A stretch of 27,874 bases of DNA from Colimorpha sp045222795 (lineage in GTDB: Bacteria; Bacteroidota; Bacteroidia; Bacteroidales; P3), in NCBI GenBank assembly GCA_045222795.1, contig JBGUZF010000122.1:1-27874 (forward strand), given 5' to 3'. Positions 8,569 to 16,389 of the stretch are shown here, piece by piece. Each line of letters opens with the position of its first letter. Within the stretch, counting starts at the first letter, position 1. The position numbers and the translations under genes were made by a program. The notes below the pieces were generated by a model. That model saw nothing but the letters and a program-made list of their open reading frames with translations. It did not search any database and had not been told where the DNA came from.

Positions 8569-9080
8569 ACAATCATATCTGGAAAATACTGGGACGCTTC
8601 GCCCTGCTCATGGCGCTGCAGCTGCTTGTGCTCAACTACGTGTACTTGGGCGGTTACGTGATGCCTCTGCTGTATGTGCTCTTCATCCTCATGCTCCCCA
8701 CCGACACAGGACGCATACCCATGCTACTCATATCTTTCGGCACAGGCCTGCTGGTGGACATAATGGCTGGCAGTCTGGGGTTCAACGCGCTGGCATGCAC
8801 CGTGGTGGCAATGATGCGTATTCTCTTCGCCGACCGCATACTGACTCGCGGCGAGCCGGTGGTTATCCGACAACCAAGCATCTACAGCGTCACGCCTCAG
8901 TATTTCATTTTCTACCTGCTGCTAATGCTTGGAGCATTCTACCTGGTGTTCTACACCTCCGAGTTGTTCGGCTTCCATGGTTTCGGAAGTGTTCTGCTAT
9001 CCACAATTTGCAGCACGCTGGTCACCGCCCTGCTGGCTGTACTCTATCAACTTATATTCCTCAAAAAAGAAGAGTCATGA
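8565..9080 (+). CDS. mreD: Rod shape-determining protein MreD
   Basis: MreD is a small inner-membrane protein of the elongasome that works with MreC and MreB. The 171-residue product is mostly hydrophobic, with about five predicted membrane helices (near residues 9-22, 28-42, 48-70, 106-125, 137-165). The LNYVYLGGYVMPLLYVLFILMLP stretch and the GLLVDIMAGSLGFNALACT motif are typical of Bacteroidetes MreD. It overlaps mreC (ATGA at 8565-8568) and the next gene (ATGA at 9077-9080), so all three are probably translated in a coupled manner. No odd feature was seen apart from the neighbour that follows it. Confidence 0.93.
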   Translation: MNNHIWKILGRFALLMALQLLVLNYVYLGGYVMPLLYVLFILMLPTDTGRIPMLLISFGTGLLVDIMAGSLGFNALACTVVAMMRILFADRILTRGEPVVIRQPSIYSVTPQYFIFYLLLMLGAFYLVFYTSELFGFHGFGSVLLSTICSTLVTALLAVLYQLIFLKKEES

Positions 9081-11374
9081 AACGCATGATGGCCATAACG
9101 CTGCTTCTGCTCCCCGCTCTTACGTGGGGACAACAGGCCATTGGACATTGGCGCGACTGCTTCGACTACTCCGCAGTATACCACATAGCAATTGCCGGCG
9201 ACCGCATATATGGCTCCTGTCGCAGCGGCATGTACTACTACGACATTGCAGACAACTCGGCATTGGCATTCGGGAAATCCACAGGGTTGAGCGACGTAGG
9301 CATAGCCACAATAGCCTATGACGAGCCTTCCAAGAGTCTCGTTGTAGCATACAACAACGCCAATATCGACATCCTCTGCGACAGTCGTGTATACAACCTG
9401 TCCGACATTAAGCGCAGCGAAGTGACCGGCAACAAGAACATCAACCACATACGTTTCCACAACGGCACTGCATGGCTTGCCACAGGCTTCGGCATCGTGG
9501 TTGTCGACCTTTCACGCCGCGAGATAAAGGAGACCTATTACATCGGCGCCGGAGGGTCACACATAGCGGTCTACGACATTGCCTTCACCTCCGACAGTAT
9601 CTACGCCGCCACAGCCGAAGGACTGAAGCGATTGCCGACCGACGAAAGCCACCCCGGAATCAGCGACCGCTGGCACACCGACAACCGCGTCGACAGCCTC
9701 ACCATCACCACCCTCGACACCATAGGAGGGTCGCTGCTGCTGGCCACCTATACCTTCAATCCCGAACTGATAACCCTCTACCGCAGTTCCACTGCGGGCT
9801 ACACTCCGCTGACCTCAGGCCAAATCCTCTCCATGCGTTCCGGAGGCGGTATCGTATGTGTGTCAACCGCCGAAGGGGTAATCCGATACAACTCGGCGCT
9901 GCAAACCATCGACACCCTCCGTTCCTCCGACTGGGGGCAGGTGCGGCCTTTCGATGCCGTGGCCGACAATAATGGCACCGTATGGATAGGCCATGCATGG
10001 GGCGGCATCTGGGGTGTCGACACCAATGGGAATACCCACGGCAACAGCCCATCGGGCCCGGCCTCTGCCGACAACACCTACAGCCTAACTCCAACACGCA
10101 ACGGCATGCTGTTATGTCCTGGAGGGCATACATCCACCTACGCCAACACTTGGCTTGCTCCGAACCTGTTTTATACCGACGGCACCACATGGCGGGGATT
10201 GGACCTCTCCAACGGGGCTTTCGACGGACGCCACGATGTCGTCAGTGCCGCCGTCAACCCCCGCGACACAGCCGAGATTATCGCCGTCCTATGGGGCTCC
10301 GGTGTAGCATCCATCCGCAACAACATTGTCCAAGAATTCTACGATGAACAGACCACCGGAGTGTTGCAGGGTTATACCCCCGACGGAATCTACCACACCC
10401 TACTCACCGGCGCCGTAACTTTCGACCGCGACGGCGACCTGTGGGTGCTCAACTCCCATTCCGACCATGCCCTTGCCGTACGACGTACCGACGGCACATG
10501 GGAACACCTTTCCACCGCTGCCCTGTCATCGCTGCTGCAAGTCGACAAACTCCTATTCGACAGCATTGACAATTGGCTGTGGTTCGCCGGACGCGAGAAT
10601 GCCATCTATGTTCACGACGGCGTGAGCCGCATGGCTTACATAAACCCCAACCGCGGCAGCAAACTGCAGACCGAGACGGTCAACGCCATGGTACAAGACC
10701 ATTCGGGCAACCTCTGGGTTGGCACCAATAAAGGCATCAAAGTCATTTATGATGCCTACAACACATTCAAAAACGGCGGCCACGGCGAAGAGGCACCGGT
10801 GTCGTGCAGCAACATCACCATCACCAATGGCAGCTTTGCCGAATACCTGATGGCCTACGAGAACATCACTGCCATCGCTGTCGATGGCGCCAACCGCAAA
10901 TGGGTAGGCACCGCTTCCGGAGGGTTATACCTGATTTCGTCCAACGGTCTGGAGCAACTGGAGCACTTCACCACGTCCGACAGCCCATTGGCATCCGACA
11001 AGATTGTATGCCTGGGAATACAGCCCCTAAGCGGTGAAGTGTATATCGGCACAGACCAAGGACTACAGGTCTACCGCGGCACCGCCACCTACGCCGAATC
11101 CCTACCACAGGAGCATATCTATGCCTTCCCAAATCCCGTCCGTCCAGGCTACGACGGACCTGTGGCAATCAAAGGTTTCACCCGCGATGCACTGATACAT
11201 ATCACCGATGCCGCTGGACATATAGTCTACAGCACACAGGCACAAGGTGGGCAGGTGGTATGGAATACACGTACAGCCAGTGGTACACCTGTGGCATCGG
11301 GAGTTTACTACGTCTTTGCCTCCGACGCACTGGGCAGCAACCGCTCGGTGGCTAAAATATTGATTATTCGCTGA
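9077..11374 (+). CDS. porZ: PorZ-like T9SS component (two-propeller protein with T9SS-type C-terminal domain)
   Basis: PorZ is an outer-surface part of the type IX attachment complex of Porphyromonas, which removes cargo CTD signals and attaches cargo to anionic LPS. The start at 9077 is chosen because it gives a signal peptide (MKRMMAITLLLLPALTWGQQ) and an ATGA overlap with mreD; the frame remains open further upstream into mreD, but that extension has no signal. The 765-residue product is close to Porphyromonas PorZ (about 776). Two-component-regulator propeller-type repeats are visible, for example AVADNNGTVWIGHAWGGIWGV, NAMVQDHSGNLWVGTNKGIKV and ITAIAVDGANRKWVGTASGGLYLI. The last ~84 residues (YAFPNPVRPGYDG to VAKILIIR) are a T9SS CTD-like domain. 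A generic propeller-type secreted cargo is the alternative; size, architecture and position next to recO favour PorZ. It overlaps recO by one base (TGATG). Confidence 0.75.
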   Translation: MKRMMAITLLLLPALTWGQQAIGHWRDCFDYSAVYHIAIAGDRIYGSCRSGMYYYDIADNSALAFGKSTGLSDVGIATIAYDEPSKSLVVAYNNANIDILCDSRVYNLSDIKRSEVTGNKNINHIRFHNGTAWLATGFGIVVVDLSRREIKETYYIGAGGSHIAVYDIAFTSDSIYAATAEGLKRLPTDESHPGISDRWHTDNRVDSLTITTLDTIGGSLLLATYTFNPELITLYRSSTAGYTPLTSGQILSMRSGGGIVCVSTAEGVIRYNSALQTIDTLRSSDWGQVRPFDAVADNNGTVWIGHAWGGIWGVDTNGNTHGNSPSGPASADNTYSLTPTRNGMLLCPGGHTSTYANTWLAPNLFYTDGTTWRGLDLSNGAFDGRHDVVSAAVNPRDTAEIIAVLWGSGVASIRNNIVQEFYDEQTTGVLQGYTPDGIYHTLLTGAVTFDRDGDLWVLNSHSDHALAVRRTDGTWEHLSTAALSSLLQVDKLLFDSIDNWLWFAGRENAIYVHDGVSRMAYINPNRGSKLQTETVNAMVQDHSGNLWVGTNKGIKVIYDAYNTFKNGGHGEEAPVSCSNITITNGSFAEYLMAYENITAIAVDGANRKWVGTASGGLYLISSNGLEQLEHFTTSDSPLASDKIVCLGIQPLSGEVYIGTDQGLQVYRGTATYAESLPQEHIYAFPNPVRPGYDGPVAIKGFTRDALIHITDAAGHIVYSTQAQGGQVVWNTRTASGTPVASGVYYVFASDALGSNRSVAKILIIR

Positions 11375-12126
11375 TGCTTGCCTCCACGCCAGGCCTTGTG
11401 CTACACACCACACCCTACGCCGAGACCTCGGTGGTGGTCAAGGTGTTCACCCGCCTGTTTGGAGTGCAGAGCTATATCATCAAAGGCGTGCGGGGTCACG
11501 GCGGCCGCATAAAACAGAACATGCTCCAACCGCTAACAAGCCTCGACATGGTGGTCTACGTCAACCCCAAGAACGAGCTTAACTACATCAAGGAAATCTC
11601 ACCGCGCCACCCCAATACTCTAGCAAGCAATCCTGCCCGACCGCAAGGGAGCGGCCTTGAGCACCTTGGAGAAAAAAACAAATCTAGCGAAAAAGCAATC
11701 GACAATGCCCTGCGCTTCTTCAAGACCGAGGTGCTATATAAAGCATTGCGCGAGGATGAGCCACTGCCGGATCTGTTTGACTATGTTGAAACAGACGATG
11801 GTGAACAACGCGACGCACCTATTCGCTTTCTACTAACCGTGGCGCACCATCTGGGCATCGCGCCCATGGACAACTACAGCATCCGCGAACCCCTCTTCGA
11901 CCTTCAGGAAGGCCGCTACGTATCCGTCGCCACCGAGACCACCCTCTCCCCTGCTCTCTCCGCCATGCTCCACGAATACCTCTCACCTTTCACCTCTCAC
12001 CTTTCAACTTTCACCTTAACCGAGCGCCGTTCTCTCATTGACGCGCTCATAGCCTACTTCCAACTGCACCTCAGCGGTTTCCGTAACTTCAATTCGCACG
12101 AAATATTACACACCATATTAAGATGA
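11374..12126 (+). CDS. recO: DNA repair protein RecO with unusual internal insertion
   Basis: RecO anneals SSB-coated single strands and loads RecA with RecR in the RecF pathway. The 250-residue product has the N-terminal OB-fold (STPGLVLHTTPYAETSVVVKVFTRLFG, then SYIIKGVRG) and the helical C-terminal domain (FFKTEVLYKALREDE, LFDYVETDD, RFLLTVAHHLGIAP, LFDLQEGRYV). Two features are odd. Between EIS and EVLYK there are 42 residues (about 77-118, including ASNPARPQGSGLEHLGEK), about 20 more than I expect from Bacteroidetes homologues. Near the C-terminus, SPFTSHLSTFTL (204-215) is encoded by a pyrimidine-rich tandem repeat. Both keep the frame, so the protein is probably functional. Bacteroidetes RecO usually lacks the four-Cys zinc motif of some families, and none is seen here. 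It overlaps its neighbours by 1 bp and 4 bp. Confidence 0.92.
   Translation: MLASTPGLVLHTTPYAETSVVVKVFTRLFGVQSYIIKGVRGHGGRIKQNMLQPLTSLDMVVYVNPKNELNYIKEISPRHPNTLASNPARPQGSGLEHLGEKNKSSEKAIDNALRFFKTEVLYKALREDEPLPDLFDYVETDDGEQRDAPIRFLLTVAHHLGIAPMDNYSIREPLFDLQEGRYVSVATETTLSPALSAMLHEYLSPFTSHLSTFTLTERRSLIDALIAYFQLHLSGFRNFNSHEILHTILR
11981..12017 (+). repeat. In-frame pyrimidine-rich tandem repeat inside recO (14-bp period)
   Basis: TCTCACCTTTCACC (11981-11994) is followed directly by TCTCACCTTTCAAC (11995-12008), then TTTCACCTT. One strand is almost purely C, T and A. Very similar CTCACCT-type sequence lies in the noncoding leader at about 25118-25150, so this looks like an intergenic repeat type that sits in frame in a conserved gene. 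Confidence 0.6.
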
Positions 12127-14387
12127 AAAAGATACTGTTATCCCTGGTCTTTACGCTGACTCTCTGCGGAGTCACGGCGCAGCAAGTCTATTGGGTGTTC
12201 CTCACCGACAAGACAGGCACCTCCTTCGACCCCTACAGTTACTTCGATGCCAAAGCCATCGAGCGCTACAATCAGTGCGGCGCCGACCTCTATGACATCA
12301 GCAACTACCCGTTGCAGCAGCGGTATGTCGACGGTGTCGACGCGCTGGTCACTGAGGAGGTGGGCTGCAGCCGCTGGATGAACGCCATCGGCGTGGTGGC
12401 AACTCCGATGCAGATTGCCGCCATCGAGCAGCTGCCCTACGTGCTGCGCGTACAACCCATCGAGGGCAATATGCAGCTGGCCGAGACCGACGAAGACGCA
12501 AGTCTCATCAGCAAAGAGATAGTCGACGGTCCCCTAGAGGCACAGCTAGTACGCATGGGCGGCAAGGCCTTCCGCGCCAAAGGCATCGACGGCAAGGGCA
12601 TACGCATAGCGGTGTTCGATGGCGGCTTCCCGCGCGTGAACACCCACGACGCCTTCCGCCACCTGCGCGACAGCAACCGCATCGTCAAGACCTGGAACTT
12701 CCCCAACAACAAGGAGGACGTCTACGGCTGGAACAGCCACGGTACCATGACACTCAGCTGCATAGCAGGCCGCATCGGCGGCAAAGACCTCGGCCTGGCC
12801 ACAGGCGCCGAGTTCCTGCTGGCACGCACCGAGATAAACTCCGAACCCTTCAAAGAAGAGGTCTGGTGGCAGATGGCCGTGGAGTGGGCCGACCGCAACG
12901 GTGCCAACATCATCTCGTCATCCCTCGGCTACGGCAAGGAACGCCACTACACCACCGACATGGACGGCACCTCCTACGTAGCCAAAGCCGGCAACCTCGC
13001 AGCCCGCAAGGGTATGCTGGTGTGCAACAGCGCCGGCAACGAGGCCGACGACAAGCAGTGGAAGACCATCATCACCCCCAGCGACGCCGACAGCGTGCTC
13101 TGCGTGGGCGGCATAGAAAACAGCCTGCGCGAGTACAACCACATCTCCTTCAGCAGCTACGGTCCCAGTGCCGACGGCCGCCAAAAGCCCAACGTCTGCG
13201 CCTTTGGCTATGCCCGCACCGCCAATATCACCAACGACCATGCCACGCACTACGTCCACGGCACCTCGTTCTCCTGCCCTTTGGTGGCAGGCTTTGCTGC
13301 CTGCGCCTGGCAGGCCACGCCCGGCAAGACGGCCATGGAGATGTTCCGCACGATTGAGGAGAGCGCCGACCTCTACCCCTACTGCGACTATGCCTTCGGC
13401 TACGGCGTGCCGCAGGCCGAATACTTCGTTGGTGAACGAAAGACCGCAAAACCGACATTCCGCTTCTTAGAGGATAGTAACATTGTGTGTGTCACCCCCT
13501 TGCAGACCGTTTTCCACAAGCCAGTCTTCTTCAAAGAGGTGCGTCCCGACGGCAGCATTGTGCGCTACGGCAAGAAGACCTTCACCGTCTTCGACACCCT
13601 CTCGGCGCTCCACTTCCCTGTGGTCAAAGGTAACAGCCTCGTAGTGCACCTCGACGGCTATACCGCCAGTTATACTCCCAGCCTCGAGGGCGATATCAAC
13701 CGGTCCTGGCCCACGCTCCACGTCAATACCAGTGAAGGCGGCATCCTCGGCGATGAAATAAGCACCGAATACTACGACGAAAAGCGGCTCGAACCTTCTG
13801 AACATGGCAGCAATGCCAAATACCGCAGCAACTTCTACTTCAGCCTCGGCCTGCCAGTGATAACCTCCGACCAACTGACAAACTTTTCATATTGGTCGCC
13901 GGCAACACGCTTCGGCGGACGCGTGCTGCGCGCCTTTGGCAAGAGCTATTGCCTCGGTCTGTCCGCCGAATTAGGTGCCGAGCGATTCAATTTCCCCAAA
14001 AAGTCAGGCAACCCGTCCATAGACTACAAATACCGTTATTATAGAATAAATGAGTTCTCGTTGGAACTTTTCCAACGCATACGCTTTGTTCCCCTGGGCA
14101 TTTGTGGGAATGGCCTGCATTGGGACCTTGGTATCTATGGCAGCATGGGTTGGACGCGATACTGCGCCAAGGCTGATATCTCCTCGCAAAACTATGCCGA
14201 CACCTGGAGCGTCACCTACACCAATCCCACTACACTGGAAGCCTACCGCTGGAACTACGGTCTCATCACTCGTATTACATACGACTGGATAGGCATCTAC
14301 GCCCGCTACCGTTTCAATGGTCCCGACCACTACACTTCCGTCACACCGCTGCCCCGACTCGAGATAGGCCTGCTATTGCAATACTAA
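12123..14387 (+). CDS. Subtilisin-like (S8) protease fused to a C-terminal outer-membrane beta-barrel-like domain
   Basis: A 754-residue exported serine protease. The signal peptide is residues 1-19 or so (MKKILLSLVFTLTLCGVTA). An N-terminal region (about 20-135) has pro-domain features (VYWVFLTDK, then MQIAAIEQLPYVLRVQPI). The S8 domain (about 140-437) has a complete triad: Asp166 (IAVFDGG), His206 (NSHGT), Ser382 (GTSFSCPLVAG), with the oxyanion Asn306 (SAGNE). A small domain (about 445-520) is followed by a linker and then, at about 565-754, alternating aromatic/hydrophobic strands (RSNFYFSLGLP, YCLGLSAELGAE, EFSLELFQRIRF, HWDLGIYGSMGW, GLITRITYDWIGIYARYRF) ending LEIGLLLQY with a terminal aromatic, as BAM-assembled barrels do. 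There is no T9SS CTD, unlike many Bacteroidales S8 proteases. The ATGA overlap with recO makes it the last gene of the unit. Fold assignment of the barrel is inference from pattern. Confidence 0.8.
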   Translation: MKKILLSLVFTLTLCGVTAQQVYWVFLTDKTGTSFDPYSYFDAKAIERYNQCGADLYDISNYPLQQRYVDGVDALVTEEVGCSRWMNAIGVVATPMQIAAIEQLPYVLRVQPIEGNMQLAETDEDASLISKEIVDGPLEAQLVRMGGKAFRAKGIDGKGIRIAVFDGGFPRVNTHDAFRHLRDSNRIVKTWNFPNNKEDVYGWNSHGTMTLSCIAGRIGGKDLGLATGAEFLLARTEINSEPFKEEVWWQMAVEWADRNGANIISSSLGYGKERHYTTDMDGTSYVAKAGNLAARKGMLVCNSAGNEADDKQWKTIITPSDADSVLCVGGIENSLREYNHISFSSYGPSADGRQKPNVCAFGYARTANITNDHATHYVHGTSFSCPLVAGFAACAWQATPGKTAMEMFRTIEESADLYPYCDYAFGYGVPQAEYFVGERKTAKPTFRFLEDSNIVCVTPLQTVFHKPVFFKEVRPDGSIVRYGKKTFTVFDTLSALHFPVVKGNSLVVHLDGYTASYTPSLEGDINRSWPTLHVNTSEGGILGDEISTEYYDEKRLEPSEHGSNAKYRSNFYFSLGLPVITSDQLTNFSYWSPATRFGGRVLRAFGKSYCLGLSAELGAERFNFPKKSGNPSIDYKYRYYRINEFSLELFQRIRFVPLGICGNGLHWDLGIYGSMGWTRYCAKADISSQNYADTWSVTYTNPTTLEAYRWNYGLITRITYDWIGIYARYRFNGPDHYTSVTPLPRLEIGLLLQY

Positions 14388-14403
14388 CCCCGCCAACCAG
14401 GTC

Positions 14404-14447
14404 ATTTCTTCGGTATTTCTTCGGTGTTTCTTCGATATTTCTTCGAT
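14404..14447 (+). repeat. Four 11-bp tandem direct repeats (ATTTCTTCGRT type)
   Basis: Four consecutive 11-bp units follow the protease gene: ATTTCTTCGGT, ATTTCTTCGGT, GTTTCTTCGAT, ATTTCTTCGAT. The first two are identical. Together with the next 32 bp, which hold inverted copies, they form the hairpin at 14410-14479. The TTCGGT core and the 11-bp period recur in the array at 26667-26721. Confidence 0.75.
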
Positions 14448-14479
14448 GGTTGATTGAAGAAACATTGAAGAAATACCGA
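14410..14479 (+). terminator. Long RNA hairpin at the end of the seven-gene unit (24-bp stem)
   Basis: The strand from 14410 to 14433 pairs with 14456 to 14479. The outer 13 bp are a perfect inverted repeat (TCGGTATTTCTTC against GAAGAAATACCGA), the next two pairs are G-U wobbles in RNA, and nine further pairs are perfect; the loop is 22 nt. It begins 22 bp after the protease stop, so it suits a 3' end or RNA-stabilising structure. No T-run follows, so classic intrinsic termination is uncertain; the 3' end may be formed by processing or by Rho. Confidence 0.6.
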
Positions 14480-14561
14480 TATATCATTGAAGGTCAGACA
14501 TAGTCACACACATCTGAGTCGCAATTTGACTTAGAATGGTCTCAATATAAAAAGTTTTTTG

Positions 14562-14569
14562 TATATTTG
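14562..14569 (+). promoter_or_regulatory. -7 promoter box (TATATTTG) for the choice-of-anchor-L / M16 / GT unit
   Basis: TATATTTG on the plus strand is a perfect TAnnTTTG box, preceded by a run of T and followed by GCATC. Transcription would begin near 14576, giving a leader of about 40 nt to the ATG at 14617 and only about 17 nt to the ATG at 14593. No TTTG lies at the ideal 19-21 bp upstream. Confidence 0.5.
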
Positions 14570-14616
14570 CATCGTGACACAAACGCACGATTATGCATAA
14601 TATACTAAGTACCAAA

Positions 14617-16365
14617 ATGAAAGGACTGCTGACATTAGTCGTTGTCCTGTGTTTTGCCACTATTTGCGAGGCGCAGAACATCACCGTTAGCAGCGCACAA
14701 GGGCAGAACATCAACACCTTCGTCCAGAGTAACCTCGTGGGCAACGGCGTGCTTGTATACAACGTGAAGTTCAACAATGCCACAGGAAATATAGCAACAC
14801 CTCAGATTGGAACCTTCAACGCCAACGGCTACACACTGCTGCGCATGACGGAAGGCGTAATAATGACCACCGGCAACATCAGCGTGGCCCCGGGACCCAA
14901 CAACAGCGGCAGTCAGTCTCAGAGCGTTACCCCTATGTATCAGGATCCACAACTGAGCAGCGTGGCATCGGGCACCGTCAACGGCTCCGCGGCACTTGAC
15001 TTCGACTTCGTCAGCGTGTCACCTTTCATCACAGTCAACTATTGCTTCGCATCGGAAGAATACCCCGAATACGTATGTTCCAGCTTTAACGATGTGTTTG
15101 CCTTTTTCATCACCGGTATCGACCCCGCCACCGGACAGACACGTACGTGGAACATGGCCAAGATCCCCGGCACTGCTACAGCATCAAATCCCGACGGCAT
15201 TGCCGTGGCTGTGAACTCGGTGAACCAGGGAATTGCTCCGTCATCTAGCGGTTCGAACTGTTACTACACATATACGCAGTACTACGTCACCAATCACCAA
15301 CCGGGTGCCAGCGGAGGCCCCAACAATGCCCAAGGCGTGCAGTACGACGGCTTCACCCAAAAGCTCTCTGCCAGTGCCAACGTAGTCCCCTGCGAACAGT
15401 ACCACATGCACATAGCACTATGCAACGTGGGAGACAACTCGTTCGACAGCGGCGTGTTCCTCGAGATGAACAGCTTCAACAGCCCGTCGGCACGCATCAA
15501 CCTCTCCAACGAAGGTGTGGACACCGTGGTGAACGGCACAACAAAGATAGTGCCCCTATCGGTGGCTGACAACGAATACTACAGCTACGGCAGGACCAGC
15601 ATTACCTTTGGCGGTACAGCCGTGAACGGCGTTGACTATTTCTGCATCGACTCGGGCGGCGACACACTGACCATGTTCAACTCTGTGGTTAACATCAGCA
15701 ACCCCGGCCATCACCTGAAAATATGGGCACCCTATCGCTACAACTTCATCGAGCCCAAGACCATTGAACTGGCATTGGTCACCTCGCTGTGCCAAAGCCA
15801 TCCCGAAATGAACACACGCGACACACTGCGCTTCGTCATAGTGGGCGAGGACATGGTGCGGCTGAAAGACACGGTAATCCACTGTGAGGACACTTGCCGC
15901 GAGGTAGCCGTGGAGGTAGAATATGCGACACGCCCCCTCACCTTCCGCTGGTACCCTCAGACTGGCATAGACTATCCTACTCGCCAGCGGTCGTCGGCTT
16001 GCATCTACACTACCTCGCAATACCATGTCATAGCCACCGACGACCTCGGACACCGCGACACCGCAACGGTCGACATCATCATCGACAACGAGGGTGGCGA
16101 CGAGCCTGACCCGGACACCCTTGGCATCAACAGAGCCGACAGCAGAAGACTCCGCGTATATCCCAATCCCGCCGACGACCGCCTGACCGTCGAGGCCGAA
16201 GGACTGACACATGCCGAACTCTATTCCGCCGACGGTCTGATGGTGCTCGAGGCTGACGGCACCGACCGTCTGACACTCAACACGTCGGAACTCGCCGCCG
16301 GAGTGTACACTCTGCGCGTCAAAACCGCGAAAGGCAAACTATCGCGCAAGGTAATCATCGAATAA
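14617..16365 (+). CDS. Choice-of-anchor-L domain secreted protein with T9SS sorting domain
   Basis: A 582-residue secreted protein. The start at 14617 gives a compact signal peptide (MKGLLTLVVVLCFATICEAQ); an in-frame ATG at 14593 would add eight residues. Residues about 30-290 match the choice-of-anchor-L pattern: NLVGNGVLVYNVKF, then GTFNANGYTLLRMTEGVIMTTG, then FDFVSVSPFITVNYCF and EYPEYVCSSFNDVFAFFITG, with Cys residues near 143, 154, 215, 259 and 269 that may pair. A beta-rich segment (about 300-500) includes an Ig/PKD-like part with Cys pairs (HCEDTCREV and FRWYPQTG). The last ~72 residues (LRVYPNPADDR to SRKVIIE) are a type A T9SS CTD, so the product should be released or anchored at the surface through the PorZ-containing system. 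The ligand is unknown. It stands 24 bp before the M16 peptidase gene on the same strand, which suggests one transcript. Confidence 0.85.
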   Translation: MKGLLTLVVVLCFATICEAQNITVSSAQGQNINTFVQSNLVGNGVLVYNVKFNNATGNIATPQIGTFNANGYTLLRMTEGVIMTTGNISVAPGPNNSGSQSQSVTPMYQDPQLSSVASGTVNGSAALDFDFVSVSPFITVNYCFASEEYPEYVCSSFNDVFAFFITGIDPATGQTRTWNMAKIPGTATASNPDGIAVAVNSVNQGIAPSSSGSNCYYTYTQYYVTNHQPGASGGPNNAQGVQYDGFTQKLSASANVVPCEQYHMHIALCNVGDNSFDSGVFLEMNSFNSPSARINLSNEGVDTVVNGTTKIVPLSVADNEYYSYGRTSITFGGTAVNGVDYFCIDSGGDTLTMFNSVVNISNPGHHLKIWAPYRYNFIEPKTIELALVTSLCQSHPEMNTRDTLRFVIVGEDMVRLKDTVIHCEDTCREVAVEVEYATRPLTFRWYPQTGIDYPTRQRSSACIYTTSQYHVIATDDLGHRDTATVDIIIDNEGGDEPDPDTLGINRADSRRLRVYPNPADDRLTVEAEGLTHAELYSADGLMVLEADGTDRLTLNTSELAAGVYTLRVKTAKGKLSRKVIIE

Positions 16366-16389
16366 TAATCAACAAACGCAATACACAAC

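Noticed and set aside
8795..9076. Upstream extension of the PorZ-like frame into mreD
   Set aside because: It would remove the signal peptide and overlap mreD by about 280 bp; the ATG at 9077 gives a proper signal and an ATGA junction.
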